From assembly GCF_037042905.1 (NCBI RefSeq), contig NC_087245.1, positions 12,214,501-12,278,500 of the forward strand: a stretch of 64,000 bases of DNA, written 5' to 3'. Position numbers and translations under genes: made by a program. Source of the stretch: Lytechinus pictus. Taxonomy: Eukaryota > Echinodermata > Echinoidea > Temnopleuroida > Toxopneustidae. Below, one piece after another: positions 1 through 12,452 of the stretch. Below the pieces are notes generated by a model. It did no database searches and was not told the DNA's origin. It worked only from the letters and a program-made list of their open reading frames with translations. Position 1 is the stretch's first letter; each line of letters starts with the position of its first letter.

Positions 1-1
1 A

Positions 2-460
2 ATATCTAGAGGTAATGGTATTTTGTGTAGATTAAAACATTTCCTACCACAGAATATTCTTCTCACTGCATATAACAGTATAATATTACCTCATCTGACT
101 TATTGTTATACTGCATGTGGACATAATTTTTAAAGTCATTTAAAACAATTAGAAACCCTCCAAGAATGAATAAATAGAACATTAACGTGTTTTTTCCTTT
201 TATGGACACACCAAACCTCTATTTCACAAACTCAGGATGTTGCCATTGAAATCACTCATTTCATTTTGTACATCAATTTTATAAATTATCATGGTCTATT
301 ACCTAAAAAAAAATAAAATTCTGATTTACATTCTTATCACACCTGTCAGAGTTTTAAATTTCACAATTCAAAGCTGCACACCGCCATCGTTTAACACTCT
401 ATTCACTTCAATGCTATTGGAATGCGATTTCAATGTCATAAATGAAATGAATGAAAAAAA
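2..460 (+). mobile_element. decayed LINE, C-terminal end of reverse transcriptase ORF
   Basis: Reading frame 2 from the window edge gives a run ending in LPHLTYCYTA, followed by a stop and then HLKQLETLQE. This is the pattern seen just after the catalytic domain of many non-LTR retrotransposon reverse transcriptases (arginine-rich start, an ILLTAYNSIILPHL-like helix, then a K-rich stretch ending in an LQ motif). Several in-frame stops, plus a frame change after about 215, show it is dead. The rest of the element would lie to the left of the window. The family assignment is from pattern memory; the clade is not determined. Confidence 0.6.
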
Positions 461-3400
461 TTAGATGTTTTACTTTGCAGACCTTGACATACTACAATGA
501 AGTAAAAAAAATCTCAATTACAAACATGTGCAGAAATAATTTTCAATCGGCAAGTTAGAAAGAATGAAAAAATGTTAGATGAAGAATGCAAAACAATAAA
601 TAAATTAATTAAGAAAGGTATGAATTGGACGCCCTATCGTAATAAGAAACTGTCACCAACGAAGATTTATCTGATGCACTGAAGTCTAATTTAAAGTGCA
701 CTTTTAGAGCTTTCCCTCAAGAAGAATGGACCGGTTTATTGGCATCTAACCTGTTAATATAAAAGGTATTCTAACTGTAACAATTTCAATGAACCCATGC
801 GAACATTGACAATTCCTTTTAGTGAGGGATGATCATGACGAGACCGTAAACATCGTACTCGCTTTTCTTTTTTTTCCTTTCCAATCCCTTCTCTCCCCCT
901 CCCTCCCTCTTCTCTCCTATCACTCTCTCTATCTCTCTCTCTCTCTATCTTCTGCCTACCTCCATGCTCTCAAAGCATATTGGTTCAATTATAGATGTAT
1001 TTTCTTACACTCAGTATAACGTCAAAATAACGATAGGAAGGCGTGACATACATGAACAAATCACGAGGCATAATAGACCACGTGATTGATTACGTAGGCG
1101 ATCAGCTCAACTAGTGTGTCGCCAAAGACGACATAAACGCATTGATGTTTGCCTGAAGATAAGAGGATACCAATGCAAAGTTTGTGTGTGTGCGCCATAG
1201 TTTAACATGGTCCAATGTTTTGCTCTCTGGATGTGCGTACGCTCGCGCGAGGGTGCGTGCGTAATGTGTGGGTGATATCCTATGGCGTACTGTAGGACCT
1301 ATATGAGTAACGAACGGAGACGAGGGAAAAAAGGTGCAACGTGCTCTTCACTTATAATTAATCGTCGGAGAGCAACTAGAACTTTTTTTTATCCACACAG
1401 GGTTTTTGTTATTCCCTACCTTTTTTTCCTTCTCGAGGCGTCACTTTAGAGGTACACGTGCATAAGCTAACACGTGGCCACCAAAAATTCAAATTGGCTC
1501 CTCCATTTCACTTGGGGATTCAAGCTTATTGGATACCACTGTCGATATGAAAAAGCCATACAATGCTGCCCTTCTATTTCTAACACTATCAAAAATGGAC
1601 TATTGCATCCTTAAAACAGTCGGTGGGTTAAACCTTCGGAGATATCGAGCAAGCTTGATATCTTTTGCTGGGACCCTATTTCTCTATAGTTGAAGAAAGA
1701 TGTTATTAAATCTGGGGGTAGGTGACGGGTAGGTAAGGACAGTTTTCTTCTACCGAATTCACAATTGTTTAGGGGCAGACGCGTGTGACGTTGTGCCTCA
1801 TACGTAGTTCCCGTAAACTTTTTTCTCGGTCTTCAACCAACTTTTAAAACTTCTCTAAATCATTGGGTTTCTATCGGAAACATGAAAAAGTAAGTTGTTT
1901 TTCTATCCATAATTGGTATTGATTCTACGCATTTTTATAACATTTAATGATATATATTAATCTCTAACACAATTATATTTTATTTATACTCAGCTATTCA
2001 ATGTTCTTTATTTGAAAAAAAAAGATATGATTTCGTAAATTTTTTTCATGAAAAGTGCTTCAAAATGTCGATGTAACTCTTAAATTGACTATATAATATT
2101 GATTTACTTCATTAAACACAAAATGCATTATTCAATTATTTTCTTCTATTGATTGTCATATAGGCCTACCTATTTCGAAGTGTCATATTTTCTTTCGTTT
2201 ATTTCAAAGGTGTGTAATGATGTTATGATTGACATGTTTTAACCATTTCCTCCTACAAAAACCCATTCAAAGAAACAATAAGGAAAATGGTAAGTGTATG
2301 GATACTGCTTGATTGGATTTTCAACCAGGCAGAAAGATTTATAAATGAATATCGTTAATTAAGAAGTATTTAAATACAGAATGAACGTCTGTTAAATCAA
2401 TATTGCCTTCATCTTATCTTAACTAAAGTCAAACAGCTTTGGTTTGGCCAATTTGTTAGTTAAAAGTTGTTTATTTCAAACTAATTTGGTAAGTCTAGAA
2501 GAATGTTAATATATTTTAACAAAATAACTTCATTCATCGTTCAAAAGGATTCATTATTTTAATTACGTCTTCCAGAATGGCTATTACATCTCAATGAACA
2601 ATGCCTGAAGTGCAAAGGATTCATTAAACAGTTTTTGACGATTTATCAATGTTGTTAATTCCTCGGGGTGATAGGAGAGCTTTAACAAATATTTTTTTAT
2701 AGCTCAATTCAATTCCGTTACCCAATTCCAAGAGGTGATAAAATCCGAGTAGAAATATCTAATACAGATAACGACACATATGACAATGATATATATAAAT
2801 GTTCCCCCTTTTAATACTTTCGGCTACAAAGGAAAATGATGTTTAATTCTATACATTATCTTGTTTCGGTAACTGAAATGAGATTTACCAGATAAGCGTT
2901 AAAAGAACATAAATTCTGATACAGACTAAAGTTATTAAAGTAATTAAATTAATCAAATTAAATTACTAAAGTAATTAAGCTATTAAAGTTATTGAACACT
3001 ACCTGTTATCGTTTTAGCACTAAATGAAATTGCTTACCACAAAAATAGAACTGTCTTGGCATCGAATTGTGCTGTTTTTAAGTCAACCTGTTAAAACTAA
3101 ATGTCAAGCAATTAACTTATTTATCACAATTCTAAAACATACCTTTTTTATGCATCGCAGCAAATTATTACAGAAATCTGTCCCATTGTTATTATCCTTC
3201 TAAAATGGCACAGAAAAGCAGTTGTTTATGAGGAGGTTTCATCTTTGCTTTAAACAATAATCAAATTCTCCTTTTTCATATTCTTCTGATTAGGCTCCAT
3301 ACAATCTCTGAAATGATTTAGAAAAAATTATCACGCACGATTTCTCTATTGTTTTTTGTTAGAATCAGCGATTCAAAGAATTCCGAGACATATTGGATGT

Positions 3401-5560
3401 CGATAATTCCATGGGGACTCCATAAATCTTAATTTTGTGACACATAATGTGAGGAAGTTGATGCATAGATCCATAGCGACTGGGCAGTGTTCTCTTGACC
3501 ACAAGAAATTGATGTTATTATAATTATGATCAATTTCCTTTAGACAAATAAATGAGATTGAGCCTTGGGAGAAGTAATTGTACCCCATCTTTTATATCTC
3601 AATCACTCCTGACGTATCATGCGCTGAACTCTTGCTGTTCACTCTGACGCCTGTTTGCAGTTTCAATCAGTGCACTTTGGCTAACCGAGGAGGGTAGATT
3701 ATTCCGTTATAGTGTAAAACAATAATAATATGACCATACTTGAAATTTCAAAAGTAATATTCCTTAAGTATGGATACACTGCATGCATTCTCAGAAATTA
3801 GCAATGATTACATCATCTCCATCATCGTGTTCTTCGAGTTAAGAATGGCGGAGATGGAAACGCAAATTCAGAATCACAGCGTGAAGAGAATATAAAATAT
3901 GTTTACGACTCAGGGGTTGAAATAACTGAAGTCTACAGGAATACATTATAGGCCACATCTGCTCTATTTCCCCTTGACCATCAATGAATAAAAATACCCT
4001 AGTTGCTTGGTTTCTTGCTTCAAAATCTGCCGTATATCTATCTCATAAAGACACGACACTTCGCACAGAATGTGGGCAGGGTTGACTAATATTAAGGTCA
4101 TGAAGGGATTTTAATGTATATACTGGTTTTCATTTCGAAAAAAAGTAGTATGATATCCCGGGGAAAATAATGTAAATACATTATTGGTTGCATATGCAGG
4201 ACTTCTAGCAATAATTTATTATTTTGTATTGAACCTTTTGCGTTTTTAGGGTACAGGAGAAATCTGTAAAAATAATAAGAAAAATGCAAATAAATTGCAA
4301 ATCATCTTTTTCATAGAATAAGAGTTTAAAGGGATAAAAATTTGTAAGCGTAAACCCTTAGTGCACCGAATTATGAAGAATCATGGAGATGCATAAGATG
4401 AAATTGTTTTCAACAAAAAGAATATGAATTATGACATTGAATGTGAGCATTGTGCCCATAAAAATGATTATAGGATAACAGGTAAAGTAGAAAATATAAC
4501 TTTAGTAAAAAGTGATTTTGTCAGAAAAAATGAGATGCTTTTTAGGTGGAACTTTACACCCATGAGCTATGAATGGCGCACCTAAGGCAACATGTACACT
4601 ATGAGCTCCCTCTTTATGGATGTACCATTAAGGATGCATATTTTTATCATTAGCAAATGCAAAATTGTGTTTGCATGTCTCTTGTGAAAACAGGGTGGTT
4701 CTAAGTTGTACCCACTTGATTCTGCGTGCACGATCCTTCCTTTGTTTCATTGATTGCATCAGTGTGAAAAATGAACATATATAGATGACACTGCACAAAG
4801 AAAAGAAAAGGCAAAGAAATCATTTATATCGTGAATAATAGGAGGATGGAGGCGCGATGACTTTGATAAAGGGCGAATTAATATGAGATGTTCATGAAAA
4901 TATTTTACCAAAATGGAAAAAAAAATATGTGTCAAATCATACAAGATTTAGGTAAAATCTATATCCAATGACTTCGTTTATTGTGACCATTCTTTTTGGT
5001 TGGATAAACCAACACATTTTATTTTTACTAATCATTTTTAAAGAGTTTGTTAAACAACTTTTATCCTTTAGAGAATAGGCACTCTTAAAAAGAACAGGAA
5101 AACAATCTTTTTTCATTTAGAGAAAATGGGGCTTTCTAAAAGATCCCAAATGATCAAAAAAAAATTCATAGCGAATTGATAACATCATTTAACATAACTG
5201 CTTACACCAAGATTAATGTTAGTTTCCCAATGATCATTCAAAAATTACAAAAAAAGACTGCGTAAAAACTCAATACACCCTTTTAATAATCACCGGACAA
5301 AGTATTTTTCATTTTAAATGAAAAAGAAATGTTTTTAGAGTTTAGGTGCGCTTTGAATTGTTTTTCAATTGATGCATTGTTTCTTGCACAACAAAAAATG
5401 GTTAGCATAACAAATACTGTAAGCATTCTATTCTCCTCTTTTCTAAATCAATATTGATTTTTGTATGCTTCCCCAGTCTCTCACACATTTTATTTTTCAT
5501 GTAATCAAAATTCGAATGAAAAAGATAACCGTATTGCTATTCCTCTTCCGAAGTGAGTGA
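461..5560. other. AT-rich region with no recognised gene
   Basis: I see no conserved coding exon in either strand. Short open frames here are AT-rich and without recognisable motifs. A pyrimidine-rich CT tract lies at about 884-955 and AT-rich short tandem runs at about 2,936-2,990. A 5' untranslated exon of the GPCR at 11,409 could be hidden here but cannot be located by eye. Confidence 0.6.
884..955. repeat. CT-rich low-complexity tract
   Basis: Runs of CCCT, CTCT and TCTATCT make a polypyrimidine tract on the + strand. The small open frame across it is a composition artefact. Confidence 0.8.
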
Positions 5561-5693
5561 GAGTAGTGTAGGATTGTAAATTAAAAAGAGGTCTGCGCCG
5601 TGAACTTTCCGTGGACGATGGATTTAAGCCTTGAAGGGAGTCGTTGTACGTGTAACAGTTTAGCATGACCTCATAGCTTTCCCTTCGTTGTCA

Positions 5694-5712
5694 TATCGTC
5701 ATTATGACGATA
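5694..5712. promoter_or_regulatory. 19-bp perfect palindrome of CRE-like half sites
   Basis: TATCGTCAT-T-ATGACGATA is a perfect palindrome containing two TGACG-type half sites in opposite orientation. It sits in a locally more GC-rich stretch (about 5,590-5,740) that stands out from the AT-rich surroundings. Such half sites are bound by bZIP factors of the ATF/CREB type, but function here is only inferred. No adjacent promoter or exon is identified. Confidence 0.25.
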
Positions 5713-6960
5713 AGCACCTTTAGCGGCGCCAATACTTTGCACTGTGTCTAGCGAATTATCTGTATATCAGGTATATTTGAAAAAGTGAATATATTTGACG
5801 TTTAGTTTGAGAAGTTATCAATAAAATGAATAGACCTCGGGTGACTTTATCAATCTGAACATGCTTTAAACTCTTAAAGAATGAATTTTCTAAATAGGTC
5901 TATATATTTGGTAAAGAGTGAATGTGAATGATTATGAGGTAAACTTACGCCAGATACTGTGTATGTTCTACGCAATGTTTGGTAAATATCCACTCATGAA
6001 ATGTGTTTTTTTTACCTGGTATCATTTTTACATAACCACTCTTGGTTTAACTCAAAGATATCCAACTACAGTGTTATATATACTTTAGCACTATAAATCC
6101 ATGTTATCACGATGGGAGCAGTCTGGTATAGGGACGTATTCCAATCTCATTTAAACATTGAACTAATGGACCTGTTTCAATATATAATGGGTAGATGCAT
6201 TTCTATGGGTATGATGGATATAAGTAAGACAAAAAACATAATAGGAAACATAAGAAAGGGGGTAAATACATAACCGTATCCCCTAAAATATAGGAGAAAT
6301 GTCAAATGTTCACGAAAACATAATTGCGAGAAAAGCGATCTATAGCTCATTGGTAGAAAATTTGCATTGAAAATAAGTTGTCGAAATCTGTTGACCTTCC
6401 ATTAAAAGTAGGATATTGAAAAATTTACACAAGGAGGGGGGGGGGGGCTCCACCCTACCACAGTTCTTTACAAATATTTAGAGTTCCTCTGAATTCTATT
6501 ATTCGAAAGCAAATGTTAAGGTTATCTGGTAGGATATTTCTTTTCATATCAATTTTGTCTGGCTTTGAACACAATGTCATACATGTATGAACCATATATT
6601 AGGCCTATAATGAGGTGATCGAAAATGCGTCATTTTCCAGCATTCATTCATTCTCTTTTTCTTACAATATTCATGCTTAATTTTTTTATGTCAAATACAT
6701 TTTCATCTAATTTCTAAACCAAACCAATATTTTCCCATTTTCTCAGATATGCTTTAATATATATAACACTTTGTAATGTTTTACTTATGAAAAAAAATAC
6801 CATAATTTTACATGCCTAAACTTATATTGTTTGTACAAGTTTCATTTTGCAAATTTCATTGTAATTATTTTTTACCACTTTACTTTGTTCTGTTGAAAAT
6901 GAAACAAAACAAATTGAAATGAAAAAAATATTTATACATATATTTTAACTTTTAACTCGT
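5713..6960. other. AT-rich region with no recognised gene
   Basis: No conserved coding sequence, RNA gene or clear repeat ends are visible. There is one poly-G run at about 6,435-6,447. Confidence 0.55.
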
Positions 6961-6964
6961 TTAT

Positions 6965-7160
6965 CATTTTTGATCAATTCACATTCAGATTCAGCTTCAG
7001 ATTTTATTTCCAACATGAATGACATAAATATTGATACAAAAATCATTTTCATACATTTATAGCAAATATTTACGATACAAATCATTGTCATTATAATCAT
7101 ATTCAACAACATCAATGATAATCAATATATAAAGATATATACAAAATATGGTACAATTTG
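6965..7160 (-). mobile_element. 3' end of a LINE or SINE with a TCTGAA-type tail
   Basis: Read on the minus strand, the sequence passes a GGAAATAAAATC signal and ends in short repeats of the TCTGAA / GCTGAATCTGAATG type near 6,965-6,990. An AATAAA followed at once by a short tandem tail is typical of CR1/L2-like non-LTR elements and of SINEs that borrow their tails. The body toward higher coordinates is too decayed to translate, so the inner boundary is approximate. Confidence 0.4.
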
Positions 7161-9188
7161 TAGACAAATTATAATATACGATTTAAATAGAAAAAAGGAA
7201 TCTGTGGAATTGGGAGATTCACTCAAAAGCATAGCTTGTATAATGTGAACCTCCCTAAATTAATGTCGTGAATATGTTATCTGTATATTAATATAATTTT
7301 ATACATAGTTACTGCTCTAAACGATGGTGATTTTAGAGTGAGTGGTTCAATTTTTATAAATAAATAGAATAAAAAGTTTGTTCATATCGGTATTACACGT
7401 AACCTGACCCGACGGTCGATTATAGTAATGTAACATGAATGCTTTATTATTGAAATGTAACATGAATGCTTTGTTTTGAAATAAGTGGGATTATGACCAT
7501 GCGTGTAAAAACATTTGATAGATGATTTATTATCCTTGGCCTATTATTATCAAAGGATCAGCACAATTTCACAGGGCGTGATGCAATAAATCTTGTGATT
7601 TTTATCGTGAGTCTTTGGAAACCGTATATCGTATAGTCGTATTTATTTATGCTAAATGGACACGAAACGATGCTTTGTCCATGATTTTTATATTATTTTT
7701 CGAAGGAAATAGTGAGAAATGTAAACTTTAAACGATGCCCCTCCTTTTTCAATCTCCACCCTCCTTACAAACCCCCCTCTCTCTGTCTTCTCACCCCTCT
7801 CTCTCCCCTAAAGGACACAAATTTTCTTAGCAAAATCAAATCTATTCGATTGTTGTTTCGGTTCACTTCAAAATGAGCACAAACGGATAAAAATGTTCCA
7901 GTTCCTTCAACCTTTTGCCCGATTTAAGGATCACCGTCGTTTAAGATGACTCGTATTGAGTTTCATCCTCATTTCAATCGCCCACTCATTCATCCTACTC
8001 ATCTACCCCTGTGCTACGTATATTTACCATCACATGCTATCCTGTTGGGAAGTAAACAGTCTTTATTAAGAATCTCCTCTTTGAAGAGTTTTTTATGGGT
8101 TCTCATCAACAAGGCAGTGATGCTTGGGGACTGTACATTCAAAATGGCAATTCTTGGTTTATTCATTAATTTATGAAAATAATCATGATAAAAAGAAGAG
8201 TGATAGTTTCATTTTCATTCTTTACAAATCAGTTTTATTGATGGTAGCTTCATCGGTGGTCGCTCTGAATACACTGTCGTGAAAGAATGCATGTTTCACA
8301 AATAATACATAATACAAAACTCAGCATAAAAATGTAACAAGAACTAAGGGTAAATAATAATTTACCAATTCTGGATAACAAATCAAGATAAGATAACTTC
8401 TCCTCTCACATGAAATGTAATTTACGTGATCAGTTTCCGGAAAAGACCCCCCCGAAAAAAAAAATGAATAAAAAATGAAATATAAATAACTTGATAAAAT
8501 ATGAAAAAAAATGAAAATAATAATAACAATAATAAAATAAATTAAATAAAATGACTTCGAATGCCAAACCAGATATCTGATTGGGGATTGGTCTACATTT
8601 GGTGTATTGTACATACATTATTAATACTACAAAATTATAGAATTAACAGTTTCTCCTGAAAATGCTTTGCCAAATAGACCTTTCATGCTTTAATGGAACG
8701 GATATGTATGCACATACTACTGTTGGAAAACAATAACAGCAACAATGATGACATTACCGTCCCTATTATTATCGCCACTATAATAATGGTATAACGGGGT
8801 CATTATGATTGTGATCATCGGCATGATTTATTGCAACCAGTTTCATATCAATTATTTATAACCCATTTGAATGATTTTTTTTCTCGCCATGGACGCCACT
8901 AACATTCAATAAAAGTGTTCATCTATAGATTTGTTAGATAAATGAATTTTATTCTGCTCTACTGGTAATGGTCCAAAGCTTATTAGATTAGAAGACTCAT
9001 TCAACGACTGCATAGAGACAACATTTTGATTGTGACAAAATTATTACATTCAAGTTTGACAGAATACTGACCGTTATTACATTAAAGACGAAATCCTATC
9101 AGTACATATAGCATTCTAAAATTATTTTATATCGAATTCGGTATTACAGTGATACAGTGTAAGTCTTTTGTGAATTTCCGAATAGATT
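7161..9188. other. AT-rich region with no recognised gene
   Basis: No conserved coding exon is visible. The open frame at 7,946-8,176 (+, 76 residues) has no recognisable motif and no splice support, so I do not call it. A pyrimidine-rich stretch lies at 7,741-7,810. Confidence 0.55.
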
Positions 9189-9320
9189 TGCTCTTCTACT
9201 TCTTCTTTATTTATTTCTTTCTGCTACTTCCTTCTCTTCTCCTTCTTCTTTCTTTCTTTCTTTCTTCTTTTCCTTCTTTTCTTCTTCTTCACTTCTTCTA
9301 CTTCTTCTTCTACTCCTTCG
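9189..9320. repeat. TTC/CTT low-complexity tract
   Basis: Near-continuous CTT, TTC and CTTT repeats on the + strand. Open frames on both strands here (poly-F/S and poly-R/K/E) are artefacts of composition. Confidence 0.85.
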
Positions 9321-10800
9321 TTCATTATGAAGTCTTTTTTTAAGAGAGCACTGCCATATTTCTTTATCTAGAATAGGGTAAGATAAATGAATATTTTGGG
9401 CATATTGTTGCACCACCTGATCTTCAAGCAAAAGAATTTGAATTTGTTTTAACAAAACATGTCTCTCATAGGAAATTCCCCTTATAGAATACAGTGCAAT
9501 TATTAAGAAAATAGTACTTCCTTTAATAAAACCTAAGATGTAAATGCAATCAATTACAAAGAAATCAATCTTACCTTGTTAAATATTCAAGAGTCTCTCC
9601 ATTACCATTCCAAGTCCGAAATGCTCTTCTCCTGCCATTATTTCCTTGTAATAATTTTCCTAGAAAGGGAAATTAACCATCTGCGACAATTTACCAAAGT
9701 ATATAGTGTTTCGATCAATTATATTTCTGGATGTTTACATTCAAAGCATATCTAGGCTCTATAATCAGGGTTGATTTTATATGAGGACATATTTCGTTTA
9801 TGTAAAGACATTATAGTGCGTGGGCGTTATTATTGAATGCCACTTTGGGAAGCATTTCATCAACGAATTGTGGGAACACGTATTTATGATAGATTTTAAA
9901 GAGAAAAACAAAAATCAATATCTTAAAAACCACTTCTCTTAAGGTTAAAATTCATTAGCATTCCAAATATAAGGTCACTTTCATACAGAACACCGTCATG
10001 TGTTTAATAATCTAAACAATACAAAACGATGCAGAATTTTTCTGCTCTTGAAAATTGATAATCGATTGCTGATAATCAGATTTTAAATCCACGTATATAT
10101 ATGTTATCTTTTACACGTTTTGTCAGAGATAACCACTTTAGTTATGGGGTTTAATGGTGAATGGTAATATAAACCTAATGATGAAAATAATAATAAGACA
10201 ATAGTCAAAGATTGTATTTTCAGCTGGTTTCTCGGTCAGTCGATTGGAGAATAAGAAGGTCAATCATTCGAACGTGTGAGATGATCAAATGTCATCATAA
10301 TGTTCTTTTTAAACAAAGTACATTACTTTATCATTATTCAAAGAATGGATTTTCCTCTCGCTTTGCTTCCTCCAAGTAATCAGGTTAAGGATTTTTAAGA
10401 CTGAGTTACTACCCTAAGAAGTCACGGCTCATTACGGCAAGGTTACAAATGTTACCACAATTTTATCATGAATTTAACTGTTCATCATAAAATACAACAC
10501 AAATCCTTAGTTAAGTCCGCTTTGGTCGGACTTAATATTATTCCACTTGTCTTCGTTGTTCTAAGACTACATACACCAATGACTCATGTAGCTTTATAAA
10601 AGAGTTATATCCATATTTGACTCTGATATTTAAAGAAAGGCATTTACATTTCATTGTTTTAATAGATCTTAAATATATTTCGAAGACAAAGCAGCACTTC
10701 TTTCCTCAGATTGGAAGATGGTTTTGTTTTCGTCACTTTAGTAACATTAATTAACAGTTATCATTGCAGTACTTCGAATACTACAATTTTAACAACACTG
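9321..10800. other. AT-rich region with no recognised gene
   Basis: Nothing coding or repetitive could be supported here. The segment probably belongs to the upstream intron or promoter region of the GPCR that starts coding at 11,409. Confidence 0.5.
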
Positions 10801-11150
10801 CCACTTCTACTATTACTACTACTACTACTACTACAGTTACTACTACTATTACTACTACTACAGCTACTACTACTACTTCTACTACTACTACTACTACTAC
10901 TACTACAGCTATTATTATTATTACTACTACTACTACTACTACTACAGCTACTACTACTTCTAATACTACTACTACAGCTACTACTACTACAACTACTACC
11001 ATGACTACTACTACTACTACTAGAGCTACTACTTCTACTACTGCCAACACTACCACAACCACCACTACAACTACTATACTACTACTACTACAATAAGAAC
11101 AAAAACAACAACTATTACTACTACTACTACAACTTCTTCTACTGCCCTAC
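10801..11150. repeat. (ACT)n trinucleotide microsatellite, interrupted
   Basis: About 350 bp of CTA/ACT units interrupted by GCT, TCT and ATT variants, about 200 bp before the predicted splice acceptor of the GPCR coding exon. Because the unit has no stop in several frames, it creates long poly-Leu, poly-Thr and poly-Val open frames that are not genes. Length polymorphism between individuals is expected. Confidence 0.95.
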
Positions 11151-11350
11151 TTCCAATATAATGACTGTTAATTTGATTACAACTACAACACTGCAATAAA
11201 ACAGAAAGTTCTAAATCTGTTGCAGGGTAACATGTCACATAGGAACCTTGTCCCTAAAATATTGGATGGAAATCGAAAATGTTATCATCCTCTAACCATA
11301 AATAGTGTTGATATTGGCATCCATAATTTAACGCAATGATGTTGTTATTT

Positions 11351-11359
11351 TCTTTGCAG
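11351..11359 (+). promoter_or_regulatory. predicted 3' splice acceptor of the GPCR coding exon
   Basis: A T-rich run ending TTCTTTGCAG closes at 11,359. An in-frame TGA at 11,361-11,363 precedes the receptor's ATG, so the exon would begin as 5' untranslated sequence. This supports 11,409 as the true start. Confidence 0.55.
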
Positions 11360-11404
11360 ATGAGCTCGAAGCTTGCTACAATGGATCGAGTAGACACAAC
11401 ATAG
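11360..11404 (+). other. upstream open reading frame in the GPCR leader
   Basis: An ATG directly after the predicted acceptor opens a 14-codon frame that ends in TAG at 11,402-11,404, four bases before the receptor ATG and in another frame. If the acceptor is used, ribosomes would meet this short frame first, which commonly lowers translation of the main frame. No experimental evidence is available here. Confidence 0.4.
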
Positions 11405-11408
11405 CAGA

Positions 11409-12452
11409 ATGAATCACACAACCATTAGAATTGATGATGAAGCAAACAAGATATTCATCATCCTCGAGATTATCGTTCGCCTACTGCTCGCTCTGACGGG
11501 TACCGTAGGCAACGCTTTCGTCATCTACGCCATAGTGATGACGCCAAAATTACGAACCATACCTAACGCCCTAGTTACAACCCTGGCAGGCTTGGATTTA
11601 ACGTCCAGTGCTGTCTTGATACCTCTCATGGTCGTTGGCAAGGTAGAAAACAAGTGGCCCTTCGATGTCAGCTTCTGTCGCGTTCACGGGTTCATGCTAA
11701 TACTCTTCCACGCACTATCACTCAACGTGCTCGGCCTTATCGCACTAAATCGTTTCCTAAACATCACCAAGCCCCTGCATATCTATCGCAAATATACCAC
11801 TCCGCAGCTTTTCATCTTACAACTCATCATCGCATTTTTGTTTGCTGGTGTACCTGTCCTAAGCCCATTCTTTGGCATTGGAAGCATGGATTTCGCTGGT
11901 TTCAACCCTATGCTCGGTCACTGCTCGTTTGGATACGACGTCGAGGGCGTGTGGGTGTACGAGATCGTGCTTCTGTCTCTCGGGCTTATGATTGGGACAT
12001 TCGTCATCCCATTCAACTACATCTTGATATGGAAGCATGTGGGTGCTAGTCGATCACGGGTTCATGCATGGTCGACAACGGCTCTACCTAAGAACATCGC
12101 GGAGCAACAGTCCAACATTGAAATAGATAGTCGAAATCAAGAAATATCTATTCCCGCCTTTGCCCAAGTTATTTCAAATCGCCGTGTACAGCAAAAAGAC
12201 AACCTTCGATTGACGAGGAACTTGTGGCTCCCCTTTGTAACTTTCATGCTGTCCCTCATACCTTTCTATGTTTTTGTAATTTTTGACGAACATTACACCT
12301 TCTCTGTCTGGCTTTGGAGGGCTGTGGATATTCTCTTTTGGTCGACTTCTTCGGTCAACCCATACTTATACGCCCTGATGACGTCGAGTTTTCGAGAGGC
12401 GTCCAGAAAGCTCATCGGACTATCTAATGTCAATTCACCATTACACTCTTAA
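11409..12452 (+). CDS. divergent class A (rhodopsin-like) GPCR, single coding exon
   Basis: A 347-residue seven-transmembrane receptor, expected at the plasma membrane and coupling to G proteins. N-terminal NHTT is an N-glycosylation sequon. TM1 holds the GN pair (TVGNAF), TM2 the conserved Asp (LAGLD), TM3 starts after a conserved Cys (FCRVHGF) and ends NRF instead of DRY. TM5 has its Pro (VIPFNY) and TM7 has NPYLY. TM6 reads LSLIPFY, so the toggle Trp of CWxP is missing, and TM4 lacks the usual Trp. Intracellular loop 3 is short (about 50 residues). NR(Y/F) instead of DRY recalls melatonin-like and Tre1/Moody-like receptors. Expanded, largely intronless class A families are also known in sea urchins. 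The ligand cannot be told. The start at 11,409 is supported by an upstream in-frame stop. The last two residues and the stop lie in a transposon. Confidence 0.93.
   Translation: MNHTTIRIDDEANKIFIILEIIVRLLLALTGTVGNAFVIYAIVMTPKLRTIPNALVTTLAGLDLTSSAVLIPLMVVGKVENKWPFDVSFCRVHGFMLILFHALSLNVLGLIALNRFLNITKPLHIYRKYTTPQLFILQLIIAFLFAGVPVLSPFFGIGSMDFAGFNPMLGHCSFGYDVEGVWVYEIVLLSLGLMIGTFVIPFNYILIWKHVGASRSRVHAWSTTALPKNIAEQQSNIEIDSRNQEISIPAFAQVISNRRVQQKDNLRLTRNLWLPFVTFMLSLIPFYVFVIFDEHYTFSVWLWRAVDILFWSTSSVNPYLYALMTSSFREASRKLIGLSNVNSPLHS

Noticed and set aside
9149-9455. Phe/Ser-rich and Arg/Glu-rich open frames
   Set aside because: Composition artefacts of the TTC/CTT tract.
10711-11096. Long poly-Leu, poly-Thr and poly-Val open frames
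   Set aside because: They are created by the (ACT)n microsatellite, which has no stop in several frames on both strands.
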